DNA from: Porphyra umbilicalis
Lineage: Eukaryota; Rhodophyta; Bangiophyceae; Bangiales; Bangiaceae
Length of the DNA: 64,000 bases
Direction of reading: 5' to 3'
NCBI GenBank assembly: GCA_002049455.2
Contig: KV918761.1
Span: 372,001 to 436,000 of the forward strand
Below the pieces are notes generated by a model. That model worked only from the letters and a program-made list of their open reading frames with translations, did not search any database and was not told where the DNA came from. Each line of letters opens with the position of its first letter. Position 1 is the first letter of the stretch. Below are positions 10,791 through 22,278 of the stretch, in pieces. Both the position numbers and the translations under genes were made by a program.

Positions 10791-12160
10791 CCCCGAGTAC
10801 CGGTGCGGCCGGCAAGCTCCTTGTTCGCGGCAGCGGTGGCCGCCCGCGATCCACGCGCTGTTCATCGCGTTGGTAGTCCCGCTGCCGCTGCAGCCGCCGC
10901 TGATGACCGAGTTGATGGTCGCGCTGCAGCCACGGCTGCTACGGGGCGAGCTTCCACGGCCGACGCCGCCGGCGCGGCCACCTTCGAGGCCTCGTTGTCG
11001 TCATAGATCACTACAGCCACCCCGCTACTCCCAGGAGGGGCCATACGCCCCGCAAGCGGCTGTCGGGAAGCCGCCAAAGACCGTGTCCAGGGGCGCGGGC
11101 GGACTTTTGGCTCTGCGGCACTGTTGACCCCAACCAGCGTACCCAACAATGGGCGCACAACAGGCGACACGCCACTGTCGGTGACCGCCGCGTCGCCCGG
11201 CTTGCTCCCAGATACGCCGGCGGCAGCCGGCGCGCCACGTCTTTAAACTCCCGCGGCTGCCGCCGTGCTGCCGCGTGCGTCTGCCGACGCGCCATCACCG
11301 GCTTCGACGACGTCGTGCGCGCCGCTCACGACAGCCGGCGCCACCGCGTTGCCCACCGTCGCGGTGTAGTTGTTGTGGAGGTGCCCTTCTCATCAAGCAG
11401 TGCCGCCGACTCCTCCGTCTGCAGCTCCGGGGGGTGCGCTCGGCGGCAGAGGTGGCGCGCTGCTGTGACCCGGCGCGGCAGTGCCGCTGCTTTCGACGCC
11501 GGGAACGTCGTAGTCTGCCACGCTCCTCAGTGGCGGCGTGAGCTGGCCGCCGTCCACCGCGGCCTGCGTGCCGCCTCCACCGCCCGCACCAGCGGCCGCC
11601 GACGCTCCGCTGACGACACAAACCAGGTCGGTGGCGTATCCTGCAGAGAGGTTGGTGGTGGCAAGAGCCGCTGCCGCCGCTACCGCAAGGTCGTGCACCT
11701 CAGCAACTGCGTCCTCGCTCAGAGGCAAGGGCGACGACGCAGTGGCGGCTGCTACGGGATTGTAGTCCGCAACTTCGGCGTGGTCTCCATCGTGGTGTGA
11801 CGTCGGGCCGACCGTAGAGCCCTTGTCGCCGTCACGAGTCCGTTGGGGTCCCCCGACAACGACAGCACCAGGCCGGTGGCGTACCCCTTCGCGTGCGCTG
11901 CCCAGACCCGCTACAGGCGGCGGCGCGCGAGAGCCCAACGACGCGACGACCCGGCCTGTCGGCCAAGCACTGCACTCTATGCCGCCAGAGAAAACTAAGG
12001 GGGAAGCGGAGTGGCCGGAGGGGTCTGGGGGTGGTTTAATCGGCAGCCGCCCGACGGCGTCGCCCAGCGTGTCGCCATAAATGGCTGCGATCCAGGACCC
12101 TTTGGAGGACAGGTTGAAGCACCACCTGGCGCAGACGGTAGGAGCTCCTGGGGAACTCAC
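10791..12160 (-). pseudogene. Decayed upstream part of the gene interrupted by copia A1
   Basis: The minus strand right of A1 has protein-like but broken frames, Ala/Ser/Thr-rich like the N-terminal part of the gene at 3362-5833. If a 4-bp duplication (CCCC) is removed, the frame with SGVAVVIYDDNEASK (about 11020-10980) reads into the downstream gene, but it holds a TGA at 10862. If a 5-bp duplication is removed, another frame joins, with an ATG at 10865. Further upstream, 12160-11393 is in the same frame as the first option and includes LPLSEDAVAEVHDLA. I cannot decide between a pseudogene, unseen introns and chance openness of GC-rich DNA. The true start of the gene is unresolved. Confidence 0.35.
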
Positions 12161-13300
12161 TAGTCGGCAGGCTGGGAGTGCGAGAGACCAACGTGATGGG
12201 AAAACCGGGTTAAAGACGGGTGCAACTCAGCCGTGCGGGAGAGGGCGGTGGAAGGCGTGCAAGAGAGGGCGCCAGCATGGGTCGATCCCAGGAGATGGGC
12301 CCATGGAATGCTCTGTGGAGCACTGATGAGGGCACCGACACAGGGCTGGTCGTTGGCGCACCGCTAGAGGGGTGTTGCCGCATCGTGCGGCTGCTGCAGG
12401 TCGTGCCCGATCGAGCACCAGAATCGCGGCCTCACGGGTTTACCTGCGGGCGGCTTGCTCGCGACCCCTCAACCGTATCATCTTGGGCCAACAGCAGGCA
12501 AGAACGCCCAGCCGTGCGAAGAGATCGTGGTATGCGACTTGCCTGAGTTGGTCGACCCTGAGTGGCTGCTTTTTCAACTCCCCCCAGTGGGGCGGTCGCA
12601 TGTCAAGAGAGCAGCCCACTCAGGCGTATCTTACGAGTGGGGCCCACCCATTGGCCAGAGGGCACTGTGCCAATCAGATCTCGCGCGTCTTCTCACTTTC
12701 CGAAGTATGGCACTTTGGAAGTCTTGAGACTCGATTGTGGGCTGGTCGGTGAATCTGCAAATCACTGTGGAAGTCTTGAGACTCGATTGCGGGCTGGCCG
12801 GTGGCTGTGGAAAGCAAGGCAGCCAACGGTATCCATTCGTGAGAGGCGGATCAGCAAAGCCTCAGACTGACCGTCGCTGTGAGTAGGGTCGTGCATCCCC
12901 GACTTCGCTCTCCCCCCCTCCGTGAAGCGCCGTGTGAGGCACGCAAGTCGGTGCATCCTGATTCTCTCGTCGACCTACCCTGTGTTTCGTCGGGATTCAG
13001 TGGGGGTCACACCATCCGGTGCATCCGGGTGGCACCGGGGTGACGTTGGGGTAGACGCGAGAAAGCCGGCGTGGTCGGGGCCGCGCGTCTGGCCGGGGTG
13101 GCTCTGTCTGAGCGCAGGGGAAGGACGCTCCTCGGGGGCTCTGACGCGAGGGGATGCTGATCCGTACCACTAGCGGCGACAAAGCGCTGCGGCGAGGGCG
13201 CTGAGGCACCCACTCGCACCGCAGGGGCGCCGGCCGGGCGCATCGTGTCTTTTGGGGGTGGCGTCGGAATACCCGTGACGAGGGGGGGGGTGGAGGGCGA
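12161..13300. other. Intergenic; one short duplication
   Basis: No convincing gene. A 54-bp direct duplication (GTCTTGAGACTCGATTG) starts near 12719 and 12773. GC content rises towards the promoter of the histone gene. Confidence 0.45.
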
Positions 13301-13305
13301 GAGAG

Positions 13306-13313
13306 TATATATA
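13306..13313 (+). promoter_or_regulatory. TATA box of the histone H3 variant gene
   Basis: TATATATA lies about 140 bp upstream of the ATG at 13452 in a GC-rich stretch. It is the only TATA-like run nearby, and the bases after it could be a short 5' leader. Confidence 0.6.
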
Positions 13314-13451
13314 CCCTGTCCCCAACCAGTTCCATGTCTGCACATCTCCTTGTTTCCCTCCCCTCACAGCGTCGCATCGCCATCGGTGGGGCTCCACCTT
13401 GTTGTAGCCTTTCGCGTCACTGCTGCCCGTGTGCCGCAAGCAGCCGGCTCC

Positions 13452-14137
13452 ATGGGCCGTACCAAGACCCCTGCCTCGCGGAGCGTAACGCCCGAGCCCA
13501 CCCCTACCCGCGCAGGCAAAAGCGTTGTGGGTTTGAAGGTCCTTGGTGGCCAGACGCGCGAGGGCCCCGTATGAACGGGCTGGCGACCGGCATCCGCGCC
13601 TCCCTGGCGCTGTCAGCTGCGCGCAATACTGTGCGACTTGGCAATGCTGCTGCTCGCGCACGGTCGGCGGCGGCCGGGGCTACCGGCTCTGCTGGCAGCG
13701 CTGCCGCCTTTTGTCGCGGATCTAATGCGTTCGTGCAGGCGGATGCGGTGCGCGCGGCGGAGCAGCAGCAGGCGGTGCAGCGATCTCATGACGCCACGCA
13801 CGCGCCGCCGGCTAACCCTGCGGCCGCCGTGAAGAGGGCGCACCGCTACCGCCCCGGCACCGTCGCACTGCGGGAGATCCGCAAGCTCCAGCGGTCCACC
13901 GAGCTGCTCATACCTAAGAAGCCTTTTCAGCGCCTCGTGAAGGAAGTGGCCCAGAACTACAAGACGGGCCTGAGGTTCCAGTCTACCGCTCTCGTTGTGC
14001 TACAAGAAGCCGCTGAGGACTACATTGTCGGCGTGATGGAGGACAGCGTCTTGTGCGCTGTTCACGGCGGGCGCCAGACGCTGATGGCTAAGGACATGGC
14101 GCTCGCGCGGCGCATCCGCGGTCCCGAGCGCGTGTGA
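13452..14137 (+). CDS. Divergent histone H3 variant, candidate centromeric CENH3
   Basis: Two exons. Exon 1, 13452-13526, encodes an H3-like tail, [11 protein letters not shown], followed by TP repeats. The donor GTGGGT is at 13527 (alternative GTCCTT, also phase 0). A branch-point-like CTAAT sits a few bases before the acceptor GTGCAG at 13738; exon 2 runs 13739-14137. The product is about 157 residues. The fold domain starts [17 protein letters not shown] and ends LARRIRG. H3 features kept: [19 protein letters not shown] and LRFQS. CENH3-like features: [18 protein letters not shown], and GGR.TLM.KD in place of the usual H3 sequence. Loop 1 lacks the extra residue typical of CENP-A. Canonical H3 does not start GRTKTPAS, so this is a variant; a centromere role is inference. 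It would wrap DNA in nucleosomes. Confidence 0.85.
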
Positions 14138-14429
14138 TGCGAGGTTCTATGTCAGGGAGCACACCAGTTGCATGGGGTTCGTATGCGTGACAGGCGTGGC
14201 GCTAGTTTGCGTGTGCACACATCCTTGTTCATTTTTCTCGTTGCGCCGCATGGGCGGTGGTCGTGATGGGACATAACATAAATAACACTGCGACACGCGT
14301 CCGCCAATCGTGTCTGGCCACCTCATATGCTTGTGAGGACATGCTTTTGAAGATACTGATAATACAGACGCAGAAGGAATGAAACAGGAACAAGCACACG
14401 TCGAAAGAGGACGCCCTCGACGGTGCACA
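14138..14429 (+). other. 3' flank of the histone gene
   Basis: No gene seen. An A/T-rich ACATAAATAAC near 14275 could serve in 3' end formation. Confidence 0.35.
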
Positions 14430-15470
14430 CTGCCGCTTCACGGCGGCAGAACGCGACAACGTCCGAAGTCGTACTGGTGGCCGCGGCGGCTCGCTCGCGG
14501 CGGCAACAACGGCGGCCGCCGTGACGGTAGCCTCGGCGGCACGCCGGTGGTGGCCGCGGCCGCCGTGATGACGTCGCCGCGGCGGCTGTGTCGCCAGCAA
14601 TGGAAGCGGTGGGCCACAGTGGCCTCCGCCATGATGGTCATAACGGCGGCTCGCCGGCGGTGGCCGTGGCTCCAGCGGCGGCAGCGGCGGGCAACGACTG
14701 CGGCCGCCGTGTTGGTGGCCGCAGTGGCTCGCCGGCGGTCGTTGTGGCCGCCGTGACGACGGCGGCGACTGCGGGCGCCGTGTTGGTCACCGCGTCCGCT
14801 GCAGCGGCGGTCAGCAACGGCGGCCGTCCTGTTGGTGGCCGCGGCGGCTTGCCGCCGGTGGCAACCACGGCAGCCGCCGTGACGGTATCCTTGGCGGCAC
14901 GCCGGTGGTGGCCGCGGCCGCCGTGATGACGACGCCGTGGCGGCCGTATCCCCAGCAACGGCAGCGGTGGGAAGCAACGGCGGCCGCCGTGACGACGGCC
15001 GCAGCGGCTCACGAACAGCGGCCGTCGCGGAAGCGGCTCGCCAATGGTGGCCGTTGCTGGAGCGGCGGGCGAGGACGGCGGCCGCAGGGTTCGTCACCGG
15101 GGCGGCACGCACGCGGTGGCCGTGCAGGACACGGCGGCCGCGGTGGGCTGCGATTGCGGCTTGAGCAGGAGCGGTAGCAGGAGCGGCCGCCGCAGAGCCG
15201 CCACAACCAATAGCGGCTTCTGCTACGCTTGGGGCCGCGGCGGCTCACCGACGGTGGCCGTGGCAGTAGTGACGGGGAACGACGGCGGCCGCCGTGTTTG
15301 TCACCACGGCGGCACGCTGGCGGTTCCTGTAGTAGAAGCGGTGGCCGCGGTGGGCAGCTACGGCGGCATCGGCAGGAGCGGCAGCGAGAGTGGCCGCTGC
15401 CCCGCAGCGGGCGCGGTCGTGGGGGCACCAGCGCCTGCCGCGGCGCTTCCGGATACGGGGGCTACTGCCT
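14430..15470. repeat. GGCGGCCGCCGTG-type imperfect repeats
   Basis: Degenerate tandem sequence built around GGCGGCCGCCGTG and GGTGGCCGCGG words, with many NotI-like GCGGCCGC cores and no fixed period. Frames on both strands are open but give only Ala/Arg/Gly/Val/Thr strings. I do not call a gene. Confidence 0.8.
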
Positions 15471-16119
15471 CGCTCCTGCGGCTGCCTCTCAGGCTCACGT
15501 GCCACTCCCAAGGTGGCCGTGGGGCCGCAGGGGCCGCTGCAGTGGCATCTGTGCGGCTGCAGGCGGAACGCGTTGTGATGGCCACAAAGGCGGGGGCTGC
15601 TGCCAGACACTCCCGAGGCTCGTGGGTCGAACGGGCACATCCGCGACGAAAGGGCATCTCAACAGCACCAAGAATGACGCGACTGCTGGAGGCGTGAGGG
15701 GCCCGTCGCGCCCACACGATTCGCGCCGATCCCCCAGATTTTGATGTTCCCGTTGAGAGTGCGTAATTCGTGGCATTCTTATTTACAGATTGCGCAACGT
15801 CGCGGGTCTTGCACACTGTCGAGACGCGGCAAGGAGACACGCGCCGTGCCAGAAGCATTTCCGGGCGAGCGGGTCGACAGGGGGAACGGTTGCAGCGGGG
15901 CGTCCTGTGCACTGCAGGGTCGCATGCCCCCTATTTCCGTCGGTGGTCGTGCCGGCCACGGTGAAGGCATCTCTTGGTGTGGCGCACGCATCTGTGGGAG
16001 AGGTGCGCGAGGTTCCCGTCCCCTCGCGCATCGTGTGAGAGCTGAGTTGCTGACGCCGTGCTCCTTCGCCACGACGTGGTCCCTCGTTCACGAAGTGCCT
16101 GCCACTCGCATGCACGGTG
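15471..16119. other. Flank of the Plavaka-like element, no gene seen
   Basis: Mixed sequence before the zinc-finger ATG at 16120. The left end of the DNA transposon should lie here, but I found no clear terminal inverted repeat. Confidence 0.35.
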
Positions 16120-18088
16120 ATGGCGCCGCATATCCGGTGCCCGAACATGACGTGCAGCAGGACGTTTGCTGGGCCCAATGGACTGCACCGCCACATCCAA
16201 GTGCATCACCCTGATCTTGTTTACGAAGCAGACGCAGTCGCCCCCGGCCCTAACGAGGGGGCTGACGACCCTGAAGACGATGGCGGGAGCGTCGTCGACG
16301 CCGGCGGCGGTGCCGGCGCCTGTGGTGCCGCAGGCGATGTCTCTCCCGGCGACGTTGACGACGGAGACGATGCAGATGCCACTCCACACGGCGGCGGATG
16401 GTCGTCCGGCAGCAGCGCTTCGCCGAGTACCACAGACGACGAGTGTCCACATGATGCGAGGACGTGCAGCAGCGACTCGGCTACGAGCCAGAGCGACGAG
16501 GACGAGGGCTCCGACGGCAGCGGGCCGGTCACGGACTCGGACGAGGAGTACGAGTCTGAAGAGTACTCGCCGGCTGGGGACAGCCCCGACGAGGACAACA
16601 GACCCAACGTCAACGCCGTCTTTGTCGAGTCGTTGCGCGTGCAGGCGCCCGTGGAGGTGCACGGTGAGATGGATTATGGAGCCTCCCTGAGCGGACGGGT
16701 TCTTGAATGGTACAATTCACTGCATGACGCGGACCACGCCGAACCGGTCTTTTCCGGTCGAGACGACATCGGCGACCTGCCGCGCTTTGACACGCCTTGT
16801 TTGCGGCGTGTGTTCACGTAGGCGTGCACCGTTAACGGGGCCGGGCTTGGCCGTCAACAAACCAACGACTTTTACGCCGTTCTGCGTGCCGTTGAACGTG
16901 ACGCTGGTGGCGACGAGGCACTCGCCGAGCGGTTCCCGAGCAAAACGGCCTTTTGGAAGGCTATTCGGAACGAGAAGCGGCGGACGGTGGAGGCGCTAGG
17001 GTGGCGGTCTGTGCCTATCGTCATAGCGGACAATACGTACCACCTGCTTTATCGCCACGCCCTGAACGTGGCGCAGCAGCTGGTACTGCACGCGCGCGCT
17101 GAACAACTGCGATGGGGTGCGAGCGGCCCTGACGACGCTGACGTCAATGACGATCACGTCTGGTCGGGGCCCTTCGACAGTGCAGCCTACTTTGACGCAT
17201 GCAACGACGTGAGGGACACGCTTCGAGAGGGTACCAAGGTGTTGGGCCTGTATGGATACTCCGACAGCGCGGTGCTGACTGGCACGGGCGATACGTTGAC
17301 CCTTGCTTTGTGTGTCGTTGATTGTGTGCTGCTTCATCCGACTCCTGCGCGCCCTCGAGCCCCGAGTGCAATCCCGTCACGTTTGCTTCACACGAGCTGG
17401 TAATACGTGCGACACGTCCGCTCATGCCGTGCACTGACATCCACGTGACTGTTTTGCATACGAAACTGCTTTCTCTGTGCTCCTGTGGCGTCTTACATTG
17501 CTCAGCTGTGTCGGCGTACCCCGTGCGCCTGTGCGTCGCAGACATCAAGACGGATGACGTCCATTAGGTGACGGTCGGCTACATTCCGATGGTGTTGCGA
17601 AAGTACGAAGCCGCCGCGACAAAGAAGACGTCCGCTACAAAGGCCGAGTTGCTGCAGCGCTCTCTTTTTCTCATCTTTCGCCGCTGCATTGAGGCCTCGC
17701 ATACGGGGTGCAGCATCAAGCTGGCGGAAGGTACGGCAATACCCGTGTCACCTCGCCTGCTTCTATACGCATGCGACTACCAGGAGGAGCGCAACCTGCT
17801 CTCGCTGAAGCAATGCTGAAGCAAGCACGATTGCACCCCATGCGTGGCCGACTCGAGCTCTTTTGCAGGGCGGACAGGCATCAACTAGCGGAGGCGGGAC
17901 GTCACGGGGACTGTGACCGCACAGCTGCGCGGCGCGAGCATTCGTGCTCAAAGCGGCAACACGGCGGAGGTGAAGGCAATTGAAACGACGATGGGTGTCC
18001 ACTGCCGTGTTTCCGCTTTCGCAGGTTGGGCGGGTCTCGGGTCGGGGCGAAAGCACCTGTACCAGGTCACTGGCTTCGACCGTCTGCA
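16120..18088 (+). pseudogene. Plavaka/tnp2-like transposase, N-terminal part
   Basis: Starts with a C2H2 zinc finger (C7-x4-C12-x12-H25-x3-H29 from the ATG at 16120), then a long acidic Ser/Asp/Glu tract, as in Plavaka transposases. A TAG at 16819 interrupts an otherwise continuous frame that goes on with QQTNDFYAVLRA and, near 17240, VLGLYGYSDSAVLTG, the site of the conserved VLPL..YSD motif. An intron probably ends at CATTGCTCAG (about 17500). The next exon has SAYPVRLCVADIK, a TAG at 17565, GYIPMVLRKY and LLLYACDYQEERNLLSLK, matching the YPVYLTIGNI, AYLP and GDYPEQ blocks of the family. A TGA follows at about 17817, then a C-x2-C (DCTPC) and GFDRLH at 18088, equivalent to the PDLLH block. 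Confidence 0.72.
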
Positions 18089-18288
18089 CGTGAGTTGCCT
18101 GCTTTGCTTCTTCCTGCCCCCCTTTTTGGGCTGACTGGGCTGGACAGGAGTGCCGTGCGCGACAGCATAACATGCCGCCTAACGCCAGCTGGGGCCGTGC
18201 TGCCTGGGCTCGACAGCGCCCTCACACTACTCGGCTGATTTGCTTGCATCTCCCTGGTCGTGCTCTCCTCGCCCCGGGTCGGGGTACC

Positions 18289-18687
18289 TGTGAAGCGAAC
18301 GGTAGTTGGGTGGATGCGTTGCTTTACTCGAGAGCGGTCTGAGGCGCGAGGCCAGCAGGCTCTCAAACCCTCCGTGTGCCTCTCTCGCCACGTTCTGCCG
18401 GCGCACTCCCCCGCCAGCGCAGTGCTCTCTCCCTTAAAGGGTACATGCTCTCGCCACCCCACAAATCGCGACGCCCCTCGATGACCCCACGAGAATCTCC
18501 CCGAGCTCAGCTCCAAAAGGAGCTGCCCTCAATATACAAGTACAAGTAATCACATCACATTCATACAGCAATGCATGACAATGGCACAGCCAAACAAGCC
18601 GATGACCGCATAAGTACTCCCGGAATTATCCAGGCAGTCTACGGTAACTCCGACTTACCTACGCGGGCTTGGCGGGCTGCCTCAACA
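18289..18687 (-). repeat. Copia B 3' LTR (399 bp)
   Basis: Shares about 266 bp with the right LTR but carries 133 bp more (roughly 18545-18677) just before the shared end GCTGCCTCAAC. A purine tract on the minus strand (complement of CTCCCCCAGCGCCCC) adjoins it. Confidence 0.88.
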
Positions 18688-18818
18688 CTCCCCCAGCGCC
18701 CCACAGTCCGCGCCATGGAAGCTCCGTCACGGCCAGGGTGCGAGATCTTTCGCCAACATCCGCGATCGAGAAAACGGCCAAGTCGATCTCATCGACTTGG
18801 CCGAAATCAGGTCGACTT

Positions 18819-19203
18819 GGTGGGAGCAGTAGGCCTACTGCTCCCACCGAGTCGACCCGATTTTGGCCAAGTAAAATCGACCTCGGCCGAAATCGCCAGA
18901 ATCACCATCGACGTGAAGCAGACGTCGAGGTGAGTACAGCGCACCCGGGTGCGTCTCGAACGGAGACGATCCGGCGCATCGGCGGCCCGTCAAAGTCTGC
19001 TCGCTGTGAGCAGTAGGCCTACTGCTCCCGGCCAAAATCGGGGCCCACTACTTCCGGCCAAAATCGACCAAATTCGACTTGCACCAAAATCGATTCGGGC
19101 CCGTCGGGAGCAGTAGGCCTACTACTTCCGGCCAAAATCGACCAAAATTGACTGGCACCAAACTCGACTCGTGCCCGTCGGGAGCAGTAGGCCTACTGCT
19201 CCC
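18819..19203. repeat. Four dispersed 24-bp palindromes in the copia B 3' region
   Basis: A near-perfect palindrome with half-arm GGGAGCAGTAGG (centre AGGCCT) occurs at 18822-18845, about 19007-19029, 19106-19129 and 19180-19203. Copies 1 and 4 are perfect; copies 2 and 3 have small changes in one arm. Copy 1 extends to 30 bp. Between them are variants of GGCCAAAATCGACC. They lie between the RNase H stop and the polypurine tract. Confidence 0.9.
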
Positions 19204-19480
19204 GGCCAAACGGCCTTAAATCGACTTAGGCCGAATCGAGTCGGGCGATCGCCGGGAAACCGCGGCTGCGCCACTGGACGCCCCCAGTGGCGCCGCAGCG
19301 CCCCAGGACGGTCCCAACCGGCCGTCCCCCCAAGGCAACAGCGCCCCATCGCCGGCCCCAAACAAGTGGAGGGTAGCGCAACCGGCCACGACTGGCACCG
19401 GCCCGCGGCAAGGTCGACGGAGGTCGCTGCCGCGAATCCGAGGCCGCGCCACTGGACGCCTCCAGTGGCGCCATGGCGCC

Positions 19481-21127
19481 TCAGCAATTCCCCAACAGGG
19501 GGTCGCCCGGCCCGTCGTCCCGCTTAGCCGCGCCCAGATCTTTGCCAACCCCGACGGCAGCCCAGAAAGCCGTGAACGCCGGCGACGGCAGCGGCTTGGT
19601 GAGCCCATCCGCCGGCATGTCGGCGCTCGGGAGGAGGTAGAAGGCCACATCCCTGCGCGCCTGGTAGTCGCGAACCATGTGGTAGGCGACGACGACATTC
19701 TTGGTCCGCCCCGTCGCCTCGGGGTTGTTGACCAGCGCCAGGCAGGACTGGTTGTCCTCCCCCATCGCCACGGCTCCACCGTCGACGCCCAGAGCCGACA
19801 GCAGCTTGCGTAGCCACAGCGCCTCCTTTGTCGCCATTGCGGCGGCCACGTACTCGGCCTCGGCCGTCGAGGTGGCCACGGTCGACTGGCGCTTACTTGC
19901 CCACGCAATCGCCCCGCCATTGCAGGTGAAGACGAAACCGGTGGTCGACCGACGACCGTCGATGTCGCCGGCCCAGTCGGCGTCGACAAATCCTTGCAGC
20001 GGCTCGCTGCCGCTGTAGAACACACCCAGGCGAGTCGTCCCGCACAGGTAGCGCAGAACTCCTTTGGCCGCGCGCATGTGGTCCTCCTCAGGGCAGGACA
20101 TGAAGCGCGACAGCACCCCCACGGCAAAGGCGATATCTGGCCTCTTCGTGGTAGACAGGTAGAGGAGGAAGCCTACGAACTCGGCGTAACGGTTGCCCTC
20201 TGGCAGTAGGCCCTCCCCTGTCTTGGTCAGCTTGACCCCCGACGCCATCGGCGTCTTGTTTGGCGTCGCCTTGTCCATCCCGAACGTCTCCAGCAGCGTC
20301 GCGGTGTGCCCCGGGTTACTTAACGTCAGAGTCTTGGCCGCCCGGTTGCGCATGACCTTCATGCCGATAAAGTCCTTGACCTCCCCCATGTCGCGCACCT
20401 CAAACTTGGCAGACACGAAGCGCTTGACAGCCTCGACCCCAGCCAGCTTCTCGCCTGCCACGATAAGGTCGTCGACGTGCACGAGGATGAAGATGCACCC
20501 GTGCACGGGGTGGTGCCACTCATAGAGGCACGGGTCCACCTTGGACCGGACCGCCCCCATCTCTTTGAGCTCTTTGTCGAGCTTGATGCCCCACAGCGGC
20601 CCCGCCTGCTTCGTCCCGTAGAGCGCCAGGTTAAGCCGACACATCTCCTCCAGCCCCTCCGGTTCAACACCGTCGGGGAGTTTAATGTACATCTCCTTGT
20701 CCATCTTGGCGTTAAGAAAGGCTTTCTTGACGTCTACATGGTGAATCTCCCAGCCCATGGCTGCCGCCACAGCAAAGAGAGCACGTGTCGTGGCCGCGTT
20801 GGGTACCGGAGCCCACGTCTCTTCAAAGTCTCGTCCGGGCACCTGGTTGAACCCTTGGGCCACAAGTCGAGCCTTGTAGCGCGTGATCTTGCCCTCCGCG
20901 TCGTGCTTGATGTCGAACACGAATCGCGTCTTGATGGCCTTGTTATTATTGTTGTTCCCCTTGGTATTGGACCAGGTGCCAAGGTGCTTGTGTGCCGCCA
21001 CCTCCTCCTTAATGGCCTGCTTCCACAGCGGCCAGTCAGGACGAGCGCGCGCCTCCTTCTCGTTTGCAGGCGGCTTGTGCAAGTCCCAGCCCGCCTCAGC
21101 CGCGAAAGCGTTACCGCTTGCCAATTA
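19481..21127 (-). pseudogene. Copia B reverse transcriptase and RNase H
   Basis: About 547 codons reading left from 21124. Reverse-transcriptase motifs run in order: FVFDIKHDAEGKITRYKARLV, HHVDVKKAFLNAKM, ALYGTKQAGPLWG, and the catalytic VHVDDLIVAG near 20470. RNase H follows with DADWAGDIDGRRSTTGF, STAEAEYVAA and DNQSCL. A TAA at 21125-21127 separates it from integrase in the same frame, so the polyprotein has one nonsense codon here. The frame itself is otherwise clean, including the RNase H junction that is broken in family A. Confidence 0.92.
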
Positions 21128-22273
21128 CGCCTTGGGTTCCTTCTCCCACCATGTTACCTTGGGAGCTGGCTTGCGCTTCGAGCGACGAGGCCCCGGTGTG
21201 ACGCAGTCACTGGCCGCAGGTGCTTGAGTAGCTGCGGGTGTCGAGCCACCGACGCTGTCCTCATCCTCCTCCTGGCTATCGCCAGCAAAGGAAGGAGGAC
21301 CGCCTTCGTTGTCGCTCTCAGAGGTGTCGTCGGGGGAGTATTCGTCCTCTCGCCCGCCTTCTGCGCCGAGCATGTCCATTGCCCCTTCCGTGGCGCCATC
21401 CTTGTCGCCGTCATATTCCGCAGTCAGCCGAGGACCAGCGCTTGACACGACTGCTGACGTCCCGACCTTCGCCGGGTTCTCCTCCATCAGCACGTCCCGA
21501 CGCTCGAAGACTGGGTTTGTCTCGTCCTCGAGGATGCGGTAGGCCTTGCCACCGACAGTGTAGCCGACAAAGAGGCCGACGTCTGTCCTCGGCTCCAGCT
21601 TGCGCTGCTGCTTCTTCGGCTTGAGCGCCCACGCCCGACTCCCCCAAACGCGGAATCCCGCGACGTTGGGGCGTCGACCCGTAAGTGCCTCTAGCGGCGT
21701 CACATCGAGCCCCGCCTTGGGAGCTCGGTTGAGAACATGGACGACGGAGGCCAAAGCCTCGGCCCAGAGCTCTTCCTCCGCACCGGCGTCAAGCAGGGCA
21801 GCACGTACGCGCTCCATCAGCGTGCGGTTCACCCGCCCCGCCTTGCCGTTCTGCTGCGACTCGTACGGCGCCGTCATCTCAGACGTGATGCCCTTATCCT
21901 CGTACCACGCCTTCAGATCGTTCGTGACGTACTCCTTCGCACCGTCGTGACGGACACGCTTTACTTTCACGCCCGTCAGCGTCTCAAGCTGCTTGATGCG
22001 CGTCTTGAGCACCTCCGGCGCCATCCCCTTTGTCTTGATTGGCGTTGCCGTGATGAACCCCGTTGAGTCCTCCAGCGCCGTCATGAAGTAGAGGGAGCCA
22101 CCCAGCGACTCAGTGAGTGGGCCACCAATGTCGGTGAGCACAAGATCGCACTTGGTTGTCGCTTTCGACGAGCGGGGGCTTGGCGACTGAACCATCTTGC
22201 CGTCCACACACGGCACACACACCGTGTCAATGACACGCTTAGCTTCTGGCACTGACGACGGCATGCCGTAGAC
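21128..22273 (-). pseudogene. Copia B integrase, cut by copia A2
   Basis: Begins at the A2 junction (MVYGMPSS), then the zinc-binding C-x2-C of the pre-integrase domain (CVPC), the DDE core (VLTDIGGP; VKRVRHDGAKEYV; SQQNGKAGRVNRTL), and an acidic linker before reverse transcriptase. The usual second motif SDNGGE reads HDGAKE; the catalytic Asp is present. The expected Glu of QNG..ER is Gly-Arg, so the catalytic triad looks altered. Its N-terminal half lies at 27240-27340. Confidence 0.88.
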
Positions 22274-22278
22274 CATTG

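Noticed and set aside
14379-15697. Several frames over 100 codons in the GGCGGCCGCC tract
   Set aside because: Composition only; no conserved motif, and both strands are open.
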